Position numbers and translations under genes: made by a program
Notes under the pieces: generated by a model
What the model was told of the DNA's origin: nothing
Database searches by the model: none
What the model saw: the letters and a program-made list of their open reading frames with translations, nothing else
In this document: piece after piece, positions 49,767-58,469 of the stretch
How the letters are laid out: every line of letters begins with the position of its first letter
Numbering within the stretch: the stretch's first letter is position 1
Source: Mucilaginibacter limnophilus
GTDB lineage: Bacteria; Bacteroidota; Bacteroidia; Sphingobacteriales; Sphingobacteriaceae
Assembly: GCF_004005815.1 (NCBI RefSeq)
Contig: NZ_SACK01000002.1
Location: 558,001 to 622,000, forward strand
Reading direction: 5' to 3'
Length of the DNA stretch: 64,000 nucleotides

Positions 49767-50942
49767 ATGGAAGTTTTCCACACAGATAGCAAGATCGTAA
49801 TTACTTGCAACAAGAGGCTGTCGCCATACCTGCAGCGTGAGGTTGAAGAGCTTGGATTTACCCCAACGCGTGTTTTTCAAACCGGTGTTGAACTGCAGGG
49901 AACGGTTACCGATTGTATTCCGCTGAACCTGAATTTGCGCTGTGCCAGCCAGGTGCTGTACTCGCTAAAAAGCTTTACTGCTGCCAATCCCGATGAGCTG
50001 TACAACCAACTGGTTGAGATAGAATGGGAGAAGCTGATCGACTTTACCGGTTATTTTTCAGTAACCTCAAACGTAAATAACGAGCATATCCGTACGCCGC
50101 TGTTTGCCAATGTAAAGGTGAAGGATGCCATTGTCGACAGGATAAAAAAGGTAAAGGATATCAGGCCGAACTCGGGCGCCGATGTAAATAAAACCGTTGT
50201 ACATTTGTACTGGCAGGACGACCGTGCCGAGATATTTATGGATACCTCAGGCGAAACACTGGCCAAGCACAGTTACCGTAAGATACCGGGCAAGGCGCCC
50301 ATGCTCGAAGCGCTTGCTGCTTCTACCATTATGGCTACAGGATGGGACAGGAAAAGCCCGTTCATTAACCCGATGTGTGGCTCGGGTACGCTTGCTATTG
50401 AAGCCGCATTACTGGCTACCAACAAGGCGCCGGGACTGTTCAGGATGAATTATGCATTTATGCATATTTTAGGGTATGATGAGCAGGTGTTTTTTATCGA
50501 ACGCCGTAAACTGAAGGATAAAGCTGAAAAGCAGATAGATTTCAAAATCATAGCTACCGACCTTTCTGCCGACGCGGTTGACATCGCCCAAAAGAACGCT
50601 AAAACCGCCGGTGTAGAACATTTGATAGAGTTTAACGTTTGTGATTTTGCGGATACCGAAGTGCCTGCCGGTCCGGGTGTGATTATGTTTAACCCCGAGT
50701 ATGGCGAACGGTTGGGTACACATACCAAGCTTGAGGCCACCTATCGCCGTATGGGCGACTTTATGAAGCAGGAATGTAAGGGTTATAAAGGGTATATTTT
50801 TACCGGTAATCCTGATCTTGCCAAAAAAATTGGACTGAAAGCCGCACGCAAAATTGAATTTTACAACGGAAAACTCGACTGCCGCCTGCTTGAATACGAA
50901 TTGTATGAAGGCACCCGCCGCGAGCCAAAATCAGACGAATAA
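49767..50942 (+). CDS. THUMP-domain class I rRNA methyltransferase (RlmL-like)
   Basis: RNA guanine-N2-type methyltransferase, 391 aa. Seen: a THUMP RNA-binding domain (about 45-160), and a UPF0020-type Rossmann methyltransferase with NPMCGSGTLAIEAALLA (SAM site, about 195-211), IATDLSADAVDIAQKNAKTAG, and the catalytic motif MFNPEYGERLG. Most relatives have NPPYG at this point; the Pro-to-Glu change is, as far as I recall, normal in Bacteroidota. The C-terminal second methyltransferase of E. coli RlmKL is absent. Confidence 0.9.
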   Translation: MEVFHTDSKIVITCNKRLSPYLQREVEELGFTPTRVFQTGVELQGTVTDCIPLNLNLRCASQVLYSLKSFTAANPDELYNQLVEIEWEKLIDFTGYFSVTSNVNNEHIRTPLFANVKVKDAIVDRIKKVKDIRPNSGADVNKTVVHLYWQDDRAEIFMDTSGETLAKHSYRKIPGKAPMLEALAASTIMATGWDRKSPFINPMCGSGTLAIEAALLATNKAPGLFRMNYAFMHILGYDEQVFFIERRKLKDKAEKQIDFKIIATDLSADAVDIAQKNAKTAGVEHLIEFNVCDFADTEVPAGPGVIMFNPEYGERLGTHTKLEATYRRMGDFMKQECKGYKGYIFTGNPDLAKKIGLKAARKIEFYNGKLDCRLLEYELYEGTRREPKSDE

Positions 50943-50947
50943 AATAA

Positions 50948-51442
50948 ATGAAAAAAGCAGTATTTACTTTGGGGCTGGTGATATTCACCATGACTGCTAT
51001 GGCCCAGCAGCACCTGGCGTTCCCGTTTCAGGGTGGAAGCGCTGTGTTAACTAAGTTTTTCAAAGACAGCCTTATAGTATCCCCCGAAATAGTGAAGAAA
51101 AAAGCAGTCGGTACGGCCATTTTTAAATTTACTGCCGATGATAAGGGAAATATCAGCAAGATCATTGTGTATTATGCTGATGACGCTGTTCTTGTGGTGC
51201 CTATCATCAATGCGCTGCGCAAAACTAACCGCAAATGGATCATTCCCGACAGGCAAAAGCTGCACGATTTTATCCTGCCATTCTCAATAGGCTTTAATGC
51301 GCCGGCAAAAGCAACCGACGTTAACCAGCGCGATCTGTATGATTATACGCTGAAACGTAAGCCCATCGTGGCATATGATCAGGTTCCGCTTGACGAGGCC
51401 ACTTTGTTGCCTGCCATAACGGTTAAATATAATATTGAATAA
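50948..51442 (+). CDS. Secreted TonB_C-like protein
   Basis: The 164-aa protein has a signal peptide (1-19, TMTAMAQ) and one domain with the beta-alpha-beta pattern of the TonB C-terminal family (VGTAIFKFTADDKGNISKIIVYYADDAVLVVPIINALRKT, ending DFILPFSIGF). It lacks the N-terminal membrane anchor and Pro-rich spacer of true TonB, so energy transduction is unlikely. It is five bases after the methyltransferase gene. Confidence 0.68.
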   Translation: MKKAVFTLGLVIFTMTAMAQQHLAFPFQGGSAVLTKFFKDSLIVSPEIVKKKAVGTAIFKFTADDKGNISKIIVYYADDAVLVVPIINALRKTNRKWIIPDRQKLHDFILPFSIGFNAPAKATDVNQRDLYDYTLKRKPIVAYDQVPLDEATLLPAITVKYNIE

Positions 51443-51579
51443 TAGATAGCAATAATATTTAATCGGCTCTTTATAGGTTGATTTTTAATAAATTATTTAA
51501 ATAATTCACTTAAAATTAACATATCAAAATCCAACTGTAATATTTTCTCGTTAATTGGGTAATACGAGAGAATAGATAT

Positions 51580-51819
51580 ATGAAGGACGCATTGAGTGTG
51601 AAAATAAAAAGTGTAGCTGCCAATATCAGGAAGATTCGTGAAGAGAAGAACTATACGCAGGAGTACCTGGCTGCCAAGCTTAAAATTTCACAGAACGCTT
51701 ATAGCAAGATTGAATTAGGTTACACCAAGATAACCTTGGAAAGGCTTTTCCAGATAGCCGAAGTACTTGAAACAGGTGCTATTGAATTGATTGGCGAAGC
51801 ATTGCCCGAGCACGTATAG
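51580..51819 (+). CDS. XRE-family helix-turn-helix regulator
   Basis: The 79-aa protein is almost only a Cro/C1-type HTH: VAANIRKIREEKNYTQEYLAAKLKISQNAYSKIELGYTKITLERLFQIAEVL. It is probably a dimeric DNA-binding regulator; its targets are unknown. The 137 AT-rich bases upstream probably hold its promoter. Confidence 0.9.
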   Translation: MKDALSVKIKSVAANIRKIREEKNYTQEYLAAKLKISQNAYSKIELGYTKITLERLFQIAEVLETGAIELIGEALPEHV

Positions 51820-51841
51820 GCTTTTGCCTTATATTTGCCTG

Positions 51842-52498
51842 ATGTTAACTACTCAGCAGGCAGAAATAATTGATAAAACCCTACAATTTGTTAAACAGGA
51901 ACTTCATCAGGCCGAAGCCGGGCACGACTGGTGGCATATATACCGCGTGTGGAACAACGCTAAGCTGATAGCTGAAAGCGAGCACGCCGACCAGTTTGTG
52001 GTTGAACTTGCCGCCTTGCTGCATGACATTGCGGACGCCAAATTTCATAACGGCGACGAAGAGGCTGGTCCGCGGGTTGCAGGGGCGTGGCTGCGCGGCT
52101 TAAGTGTTGATGAGGCAGTTATTGAACATGTACAGCATATTATCAGGCACATGTCGTTCAAGGCAGGTTTTGGTGATCAGGTATTTACCTCGCATGAAAT
52201 GCTGATTGTGCAGGATGCCGACAGGCTCGACGCTATCGGTGCCATAGGTATAGCACGGGCATTCAGTTATGGTGGCTACAAAGGCAGACCGTTTTATGAT
52301 CCTGAGATTAAGCCAAACCTGAACATGACCAAGGAGCAGTATAAGAATTCTACCGCGCCTACCATCAATCACTTTTACGAAAAACTGCTGCTGTTGAAAG
52401 ATAAAATGAATACCGCCGCCGGTAAACAACTTGCCGGGCAGCGACACCGGTATATGGAAGGCTTTCTTGAGCAGTTTTATATGGAATGGGGTGAATAA
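51842..52498 (+). CDS. HD-domain phosphohydrolase
   Basis: Metal-dependent phosphohydrolase of 218 aa. Seen: HDWWHIYRVWNNAKLI (first His), LAALLHDIADAKFH (HD pair), IIRHMS, and VQDADRLDAIGAIGIARAF (last Asp), the full H-HD-D set of the YedJ/YfbR-like group. I chose ATG 51842. Likely acts on nucleotides; the exact substrate is unknown. Confidence 0.9.
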   Translation: MLTTQQAEIIDKTLQFVKQELHQAEAGHDWWHIYRVWNNAKLIAESEHADQFVVELAALLHDIADAKFHNGDEEAGPRVAGAWLRGLSVDEAVIEHVQHIIRHMSFKAGFGDQVFTSHEMLIVQDADRLDAIGAIGIARAFSYGGYKGRPFYDPEIKPNLNMTKEQYKNSTAPTINHFYEKLLLLKDKMNTAAGKQLAGQRHRYMEGFLEQFYMEWGE

Positions 52499-52502
52499 AA
52501 AG

Positions 52503-52582
52503 GTCATGCTGAACTTGTTTCAGCATCTCTCCCGGAAAGCAAAAACTTGTCCTGAGAGATCCCGAAGCAAGTTCGGGATGAC
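52503..52582. repeat. Inverted repeat family C, copy 2
   Basis: It begins GTCATGCTGAACTTGTTTCA and ends GCAAGTTCGGGATGAC. The next copy starts only six bases further on, giving a tandem pair between convergent genes. Confidence 0.88.
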
Positions 52583-52588
52583 ATGGTG

Positions 52589-52668
52589 GTCATGCTGAAC
52601 TTGTTTCAGCATCTCTCCTGGAAATTAATAACCTGTCCTGTGAGATCCTGAAACAAGTTCAGCATGAC
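52589..52668. repeat. Inverted repeat family C, copy 3
   Basis: It begins GTCATGCTGAACTTGTTTCA and ends CAAGTTCAGCATGAC; the ends are nearly exact inverted repeats about 30 bases long. Same orientation as copy 2. Confidence 0.9.
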
Positions 52669-52681
52669 TTGTATTACTAAG

Positions 52682-53176
52682 CTACAACTCCTTACGCATT
52701 ACAAAATCATTCATAAAATAAGGGCCGATAGGGATATCTTCTTCGTAAATCACTTTAAAGCCCATTTTGTCATATAAACCTTTTGCTTTGTTATAGCGAT
52801 TCACGTTAAGGTCGAGCGCAGAAAAGCCTGCAGCTTTAACACGTTTTTCAACTTCCGCTATTAGTGCACGGCCATAGCCTTTACCCTGCATGGCAGGCAG
52901 GCAGTATAGTTTATGCAGTTTATAAACAGTCGGATTATCCTCGCGTGGTGAAAAAGCGGCAAAGCCAACCGGTACATTATCCTCTATAAGCAGTAGATAT
53001 GTTTGCTTGTTATAGGCTATTTGTTCGGCCAGCTTTTCGGTCGAATAAATATCGGCCAGCATAAACTTTATTTGTTCGGCCTCCAGTATGGGCGAATAAG
53101 TCGGCCACCATGTTTCTTCGGCAAGCTGCCGTATGGTTTCTGCGTCGTTAATATTCGCTTCTCTTATAAAATACAT
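52682..53176 (-). CDS. GNAT-family N-acetyltransferase
   Basis: Acetyl-CoA-dependent acetyltransferase, 164 aa. Seen: YFIREANINDAETIRQLAEETW at the start, VGFAAF, KLYCLPAMQGKGYGRALIAEVEKRV (motif A, Q/R-x-x-G-x-G/A with QGKGYG), and NVNRYNKAKGLYDKMGFKVIYEED (motif B). The acceptor is unknown. Its start is two bases from the ABC ATPase stop, so it is last in that operon. Confidence 0.93.
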   Translation of the reverse strand: MYFIREANINDAETIRQLAEETWWPTYSPILEAEQIKFMLADIYSTEKLAEQIAYNKQTYLLLIEDNVPVGFAAFSPREDNPTVYKLHKLYCLPAMQGKGYGRALIAEVEKRVKAAGFSALDLNVNRYNKAKGLYDKMGFKVIYEEDIPIGPYFMNDFVMRKEL

Positions 53177-53178
53177 CG

Positions 53179-53886
53179 TTACAGGCCTTGTCCAACAGCA
53201 AAGTAATCTTCCAGCTCGGCCAGGGTTGATGAATTTGTGGCAATATCTTTTATAATAACACCTTTTTCCATCAGCAGGATACGGTCGCTCACATCAGTAA
53301 TGTGGTTCAAATCGTGGCTTGAAACAATGGTTGTGGTGCCGCTTGTTTTATTGATGTCTTTCAGCAGGTTTTTCAGGCGTATTTGTGTACTTGGGTCGAT
53401 ATTGGCAAAAGGCTCATCAAGCATCAGCAGCTCAGGCTTGTGCAGCAGGCAGGCAGCCACGCCTACTTTTGCCTGGTTACCTTTTGATAGGTCGCGGATA
53501 TATTTGCCGCGTTCAAGTATCTCACCGTTGAAAAACTCTTTCAGGGAAAGCAGGTGCTCATCTACCTGCGCTTTGTTCAGGCCATACAGTCCGCCGATAA
53601 AATATAAGTACTCTTCGGGAGTAAGGTAATCTATCAAAAAGCCTTCATCAAGGTAAGCGGCAGTGTAGCTCTTCCAGTGCTCGTGCCCGGCTACTACTTC
53701 GCCTTTTGATAAGATCTCGCCTTTATCAGGGCGGATCAAATCCAGTATCATCCTGAAAAGCGTGGTTTTACCAGCTCCATTATTGCCTACCAGGCCAATG
53801 GTTTCGCCTTTCTTTATTTCAAGATGCGGTACGTTTACAACGGTTTTCCCGGCGTATATCTTTACAATGTCTCTTACTTCTATCAT
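53179..53886 (-). CDS. ABC transporter ATP-binding protein
   Basis: ATPase of an ABC exporter, 235 aa. Seen: Walker A GNNGAGKTT (35-43), signature LSKGNQAKV (about 133), Walker B LLMLDEPF (about 152), the H-loop VSSHD. The permease is the DUF5687 protein just upstream (four bases apart). Substrate unknown. Confidence 0.95.
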   Translation of the reverse strand: MIEVRDIVKIYAGKTVVNVPHLEIKKGETIGLVGNNGAGKTTLFRMILDLIRPDKGEILSKGEVVAGHEHWKSYTAAYLDEGFLIDYLTPEEYLYFIGGLYGLNKAQVDEHLLSLKEFFNGEILERGKYIRDLSKGNQAKVGVAACLLHKPELLMLDEPFANIDPSTQIRLKNLLKDINKTSGTTTIVSSHDLNHITDVSDRILLMEKGVIIKDIATNSSTLAELEDYFAVGQGL

Positions 53887-53890
53887 GGTA

Positions 53891-55369
53891 TTATTTATTT
53901 CTGAAGCCTTCGGCTATTTGAAGTTTCTTTGTGTTAAAATCGTCAACAAGTCCTTTTAAAATTACCTGCCTTAAAGCTATTCCTGCTATGCCAATCAGCG
54001 CAAGCGCTACAAGGCCTGCATTGGCTACACCAAAAAATCTGAAAGGCGCATAAATAATAAACGGAATAAGCAGCAGCGGAAAGCCTACCAGCAGCTGTGT
54101 GGCGCCTACACCTTCCCAGTTAAATGAAGCGCCTTTTGAAAGGTCGATACGCTTATAGTTGCGATTGGCGAAAAAGAGCATAATAGCGGTATTTACGCCA
54201 AGGTTGTACACATACATTACAAAATGGATGATCAAAATGCGCCAGCCGAAGTACACGTAAGGTATGGTAAGCACAAACGCTACCGTTGATACCATGGTGA
54301 ATAGTAAAAATTTTGCTTTAATAAAATCAGTAAAATTTATACGGCTTACCAGCAGTCCGTCAAAATGGGATGCCTGCCAGCTGTGCATAAACTGCCCGTA
54401 GTTAATGATGAAGATACCTGTCATGAAAACGCCTACGAAAATGGCTGAGTAATCACTTGTGCCCAGTTTTGGGTTGGTGTAGAAGATCAGTCCGTAAAAC
54501 ATAAACATCAGGCCCATAATAATAGTGGAGCGTGGGCGCTTGTTACGCATGATAAGTTTAACCTCGTTCGCCACCAGGTCGCCAACCGTGCCAAAGCGCT
54601 GCAACACCGGGTAATCGGTACTGCTTTTGAATGACGATTTTTTAGACGAGTTCAGGTCTTCGAGATATAGATTCTGTTTCAGATATACAAAGTTCAGGTA
54701 ATACATACCTAAAGCCAGTACCACCGGAATAAGGGCATAAGCCGGCGTGTGGATCAGTTTACCGAAAAAGGCATAAGAAAAATCGCGCAGCGAATACAGA
54801 TGCCATACATAATCACCGGAAGTGATGAGCGACAGACCGATAACCACGACTAAAAATATCCAGCCGTTAAGGTTAGCTTTGCGCTTAATATACAGTGCGA
54901 GGTAATTATTAAATACCGAAAAGCCCAAGATTGAAACAATAAAAGCCAAAGCCACGATTGCACCTTCGTCCGGGGCTATAACTTGAAAAATAAACGGCCA
55001 AAACAGCAGGAAAGGCCATAGATTGAATACTGACAGCAACGAGGTTGTGGCAAGATAAGTTACCAGTGCGTTGCGTTTTACGGGCAAGTGCAGGTATGGC
55101 TGTACGCGTAGGGTTGGAAGCTCCTGCAGCTGCAGACGCATTAGCAGTTCGAACAGGAAATAAACCAGTAAAATACCGCAAAAAGAGATGATAGGGTCTG
55201 TTTTTGAAACTTCTTCAATTATTTTAGGCAGCACAATGCCTAACAGCAAAGCATACCCAAACAGAAATAATATCAGTATGCCCATCACAATGCGGATGGC
55301 AATGCTTTTACCGGTGTTTTTTGATCGCCAGAAGGCTTTCAGTTCGTGACTGATGAATGCGGAGGTCAT
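53891..55369 (-). CDS. DUF5687 membrane protein, ABC permease partner
   Basis: The 492-aa membrane protein has about 12 hydrophobic helices and starts FISHELKAFWRSKNTGKSI, a pattern of the DUF5687 family. It is directly upstream of an ABC ATPase gene, which suggests it is the permease of that exporter. Substrate unknown. Confidence 0.82.
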   Translation of the reverse strand: MTSAFISHELKAFWRSKNTGKSIAIRIVMGILILFLFGYALLLGIVLPKIIEEVSKTDPIISFCGILLVYFLFELLMRLQLQELPTLRVQPYLHLPVKRNALVTYLATTSLLSVFNLWPFLLFWPFIFQVIAPDEGAIVALAFIVSILGFSVFNNYLALYIKRKANLNGWIFLVVVIGLSLITSGDYVWHLYSLRDFSYAFFGKLIHTPAYALIPVVLALGMYYLNFVYLKQNLYLEDLNSSKKSSFKSSTDYPVLQRFGTVGDLVANEVKLIMRNKRPRSTIIMGLMFMFYGLIFYTNPKLGTSDYSAIFVGVFMTGIFIINYGQFMHSWQASHFDGLLVSRINFTDFIKAKFLLFTMVSTVAFVLTIPYVYFGWRILIIHFVMYVYNLGVNTAIMLFFANRNYKRIDLSKGASFNWEGVGATQLLVGFPLLLIPFIIYAPFRFFGVANAGLVALALIGIAGIALRQVILKGLVDDFNTKKLQIAEGFRNK

Positions 55370-55422
55370 GTATCAGGGGAGTTTTCTTTAAGATTAAAAG
55401 TATGAAAAAATGTTACAGGATA

Positions 55423-56079
55423 TTAAAGCTTCGCAAAAATTTCGGGGTGATGCTTTTTGTAATACATTCTGATGAACATTAACACGACGAAGATCAATAC
55501 CGGGCACCAGTAGGCGACAGGCCGGCTAAATAAAGCCACTATAAATGATAAAGTAAAAATAAATGAAGGAACCATTGAACGGGTGATGAGGTATCGTACC
55601 AGGTTCCGGTCTTCCAGGCCTGAACTTAACTTATTAGCCGGATTACTGATAATGTACCACATGCGGGTATTGAATATTCCGGTAAGGGTTATATTGAAAA
55701 CGTAGAAACCAATAGAAATTAAACTGTCTGAAAACCAGTATTCGCTGTAAAACGCCGAGCTGAACGGCATCAGCACGATGGAGAACAGCAGCAGCATATT
55801 TCCCCATATAAGCTTTTGATTATAGTGGATAATGTGCTTAAAAAAGCGGTGATGGTTTACCCAGTACATACCTATTACAAAGAAGCTGACAATAAAGCCG
55901 ATGAATTTGGGTATCAGCTCACCTAATTTGTGCGCAACGCTGTGCCCGTCATCATGTACTTCAGGGACTTTTACTTCAATAATAAGCAGGGTAATGGCAA
56001 TGGCAAAAACGGCATCGCTGAAAAAAGCTATCCGCTCAACCTGAAATTCTTTTTTAAGGTCGTTAGGGTGGTTGGTCAT
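55423..56079 (-). CDS. TMEM175/DUF1211-family potassium channel-like protein
   Basis: The 218-aa six-helix protein has the TMEM175 signature RIAFFSDAVFAIAITLL near 16-32 (F20-S21-D22, the conserved FSD motif), which lines the pore in known members. Bacterial TMEM175 proteins form tetrameric, weakly K-selective channels. I chose ATG 56079 (MTNHPNDL), since upstream residues are not family-like and overlap a family D element. Confidence 0.88.
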   Translation of the reverse strand: MTNHPNDLKKEFQVERIAFFSDAVFAIAITLLIIEVKVPEVHDDGHSVAHKLGELIPKFIGFIVSFFVIGMYWVNHHRFFKHIIHYNQKLIWGNMLLLFSIVLMPFSSAFYSEYWFSDSLISIGFYVFNITLTGIFNTRMWYIISNPANKLSSGLEDRNLVRYLITRSMVPSFIFTLSFIVALFSRPVAYWCPVLIFVVLMFIRMYYKKHHPEIFAKL

Positions 56080-56167
56080 ATCAATAGAAATTAGCGGAAG
56101 ATAGTATTTTTCTATGATTTCGTGACAGTTAATGTGCATTTGAGACGAAGATCCAACCACCAACCTA

Positions 56168-56283
56168 AAGTTCCCCTCTTGAGAGGGGTTGCACAAAAGT
56201 AACATAAAGCAGTAGCAATGTCGGGTGTGTTAACAATGAAGTATAGTTTACTAACACATCCCTACCCCTCTCAATAGGGGAGC
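56168..56283. repeat. Inverted repeat family D, copy 2
   Basis: Same plan as 37257-37371: CCCCTCTTGAGAGGGG on the left and CCCCTCTCAATAGGGG on the right, with an inner GGGTGTGTTA and AACACATCCC. It lies between rarA and the channel gene. Confidence 0.85.
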
Positions 56284-56319
56284 CCGATGCACCAACCGCC
56301 AACCGCCTTGCACCACGCA

Positions 56320-57600
56320 CTAATACTTATACCTGTTGCCCCAGAGTTTTTTGAGCTTTTCTTTTACCTCGTTCTCTTTGGCGTTATTGCCGGGATTATA
56401 AATTTTGGTACCGCGAATGGCTTCGGGTAGAAAGTCAAGATCGGCGAAGTTGCCTTCAAAACTGTGGGCGTATTTATAGCCTTTACTGTAACCGAGGTTT
56501 TTCATTAGCTTGGTTGGCGCGTTACGCAGGTGCAGGGGCACGGGCAGGTCGCCGTGCTGCTTAACCAGCGCAATGGCCTCGCCAATGGCAGTAGTAGCCG
56601 AGTTACTTTTTGCCGATGTTGCCAGATAAATGGCCGTTTGTGAGAGGATCAGTTGCGACTCGGGCATGCCGATCTTGTTAACCGCCTCAAAACAGCTTTG
56701 CGCCAGCAGCAGCGCGTTAGGATTAGCGTTGCCGATATCCTCTGAAGCCAGTATCAGCATACGCCGGGCTATAAACAGCGGGTCTTCTCCGCCAACAATC
56801 ATTCGGGCAAGCCAGTAAAGCGCGCCGTTCGGGTCGCTGCCCCGCATTGATTTTATGAAGGCCGAAATAATGTCGTAATGATTCTCGCCGGTTTTATCAT
56901 ACAGCGCCATGTTTTGCTGCACATGCTCAAGTACCACATCGTTGGTAAGCGTTATTTTTTTGGTGTCGAATGCGTTTACCAGCAGCTCGAAAATGTTAAG
57001 CAGCTTTCGTGCGTCGCCGCCGCTAAGGCGCAGCAGGGCTTCATGCTCTTTTATGGTGATGCTTTTTTCTTTCAGCACCTCATCCTCTTTCATGGCCTTG
57101 TTAAGCAGATTAAGCAGGTCGCTTTCATCAAGCGGCTGCAACACATACACCTGGCACCGCGACAGTAACGCCGAGATCACCTCGAACGATGGATTTTCGG
57201 TAGTAGCGCCTATCAGCGTAACAATGCCACGCTCAACAGCGCCTAAAAGCGAATCCTGTTGAGATTTCGAGAAGCGGTGTATCTCGTCAATAAACAACAC
57301 CGGCAGGGTAGCGCCCTGTTCTTTTAGCAGTGAAGCTTTCTCTATCACTTCGCGCACATCCTTAACGCCTGAATTGATGGCACTTAATGAGAAGAATGGC
57401 CGGTACAACGATTGCGAAATAATATAGGCCAGCGTGGTTTTACCTACTCCCGGCGGTCCCCAGAAGATCATTGAAGGCAGGCTGCCGCTTTCAATGGCCT
57501 TGCGCAACACGGCTCCGGGGCCAACCAGATGTTTTTGGCCAACGTAATCATCCAGAGATGCAGGTCGCATGCGTTCGGCTAAGGGCGGCAGGTTGTTCAT
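56320..57600 (-). CDS. rarA: Replication-associated recombination protein A
   Basis: AAA+ ATPase of the RarA/MgsA/WRNIP1 family acting at stalled replication forks. Seen in 426 aa: Walker [11 protein letters not shown] (47-56, Lys54), Walker [10 protein letters not shown] (about 107), sensor 1 [10 protein letters not shown], sensor 2/arginine [11 protein letters not shown], and the C-terminal tetramerisation domain ([21 protein letters not shown]). Length is standard. Confidence 0.96.
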   Translation of the reverse strand: MNNLPPLAERMRPASLDDYVGQKHLVGPGAVLRKAIESGSLPSMIFWGPPGVGKTTLAYIISQSLYRPFFSLSAINSGVKDVREVIEKASLLKEQGATLPVLFIDEIHRFSKSQQDSLLGAVERGIVTLIGATTENPSFEVISALLSRCQVYVLQPLDESDLLNLLNKAMKEDEVLKEKSITIKEHEALLRLSGGDARKLLNIFELLVNAFDTKKITLTNDVVLEHVQQNMALYDKTGENHYDIISAFIKSMRGSDPNGALYWLARMIVGGEDPLFIARRMLILASEDIGNANPNALLLAQSCFEAVNKIGMPESQLILSQTAIYLATSAKSNSATTAIGEAIALVKQHGDLPVPLHLRNAPTKLMKNLGYSKGYKYAHSFEGNFADLDFLPEAIRGTKIYNPGNNAKENEVKEKLKKLWGNRYKY

Positions 57601-57670
57601 ACGGTAAAATTCTGAAAACTAAACGCTAAATCCTAAAAAAATTAGTAAAATTGTGTATTAATATAACCCT

Positions 57671-57744
57671 GTCAATGCTGAACTTGTTTCAGCATCTCAC
57701 ACGCCGGAATGTCCTGTGGGATCCCGAAATAAATTCGGGATGAC
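57671..57744. repeat. Inverted repeat family C, copy 4
   Basis: It begins GTCAATGCTGAACTTGTTTC and ends AAATTCGGGATGAC. It lies in the divergent gap between rarA and the glycosylase gene, close to the latter's start. Confidence 0.82.
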
Positions 57745-57755
57745 GAATCAATAAT

Positions 57756-58385
57756 ATGCAAAACACCTTCAACCAAGCCACCTTTCATACTATTTGCGAC
57801 GAGCTTGCCGCCCGCGACCCCGATATGAAAGCCATTATCGATACCTATGGCTATCCACCTATGTGGAGCCGCTATAATACGTTTGAAACGCTGGTACATA
57901 TTATACTGGAACAGCAGGTGTCGCTGGCATCGGCATTGTCAGCTTTAAATAAGTTGCGCGAAAGGATACAGGAAATAACACCTGCCCGGGTGCTTTTGTT
58001 AACCGATGAAGAGTTTAAAGCTTGTTATTTCAGCAGGCAGAAAACTGCATACACGCGCTATCTTGCCGAAGCCATATTAAGCGGACAGATCAACCTGCAT
58101 GAGTTTGAAGCCATGCCCAACAACGAGATACGCAGCCGTCTTACTGCCCTGAAGGGCATTGGCAACTGGACCGTTGATGTGTACCTGATGTTTGTTTTAC
58201 AGCGAGCGGATATTTTTCCAATCGGCGACTTAGCAGCAGTAAACGCGTTGAAAAAAGTGAAAAGCTTACCTTCAGGCATCACCCGCGAAGAAATAATTGA
58301 GGTAGCCGCTCAATGGCAGCCTTATCGTACTGTGGCTACCATGATGCTTTGGCACTGGTATTTAAGTAAACCGAAGAAAAGCTGA
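57756..58385 (+). CDS. DNA-3-methyladenine glycosylase II-like (HhH-GPD)
   Basis: Base-excision DNA repair glycosylase, 209 aa. Seen: the hairpin-helix-hairpin LKGIGNWTV (132-140) and catalytic Asp158 in IFPIGDLA, the AlkA type G-x-G-x-W-T pattern with D following. The N-terminal extra domain of E. coli AlkA is missing, as in shorter relatives. Removes alkylated bases; exact range unknown. Confidence 0.92.
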   Translation: MQNTFNQATFHTICDELAARDPDMKAIIDTYGYPPMWSRYNTFETLVHIILEQQVSLASALSALNKLRERIQEITPARVLLLTDEEFKACYFSRQKTAYTRYLAEAILSGQINLHEFEAMPNNEIRSRLTALKGIGNWTVDVYLMFVLQRADIFPIGDLAAVNALKKVKSLPSGITREEIIEVAAQWQPYRTVATMMLWHWYLSKPKKS

Positions 58386-58389
58386 CTTA

Positions 58390-58467
58390 AATATCGAACA
58401 CTGAATGCCGAATGTAAAATAATAAAGTAATTAAAAATTCGATATTCAGCATTCAGTGTTCGATATT
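58390..58467. repeat. Long hairpin, family E (24-bp arms)
   Basis: AATATCGAACACTGAATGCC... (58390-58413) and its inverse (58444-58467) match at 23 of 24 positions, with a 30-base AT-rich spacer. It lies between convergent genes and could act as a terminator for both. Confidence 0.88.
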
Positions 58468-58469
58468 CT

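Noticed and set aside
50688..50712. Loss of the methyltransferase catalytic motif (NPEYGER instead of NPPYGER)
   Set aside because: I recall this variant as usual in Bacteroidota homologues, and the rest of the domain is intact, so I do not treat it as a defect.
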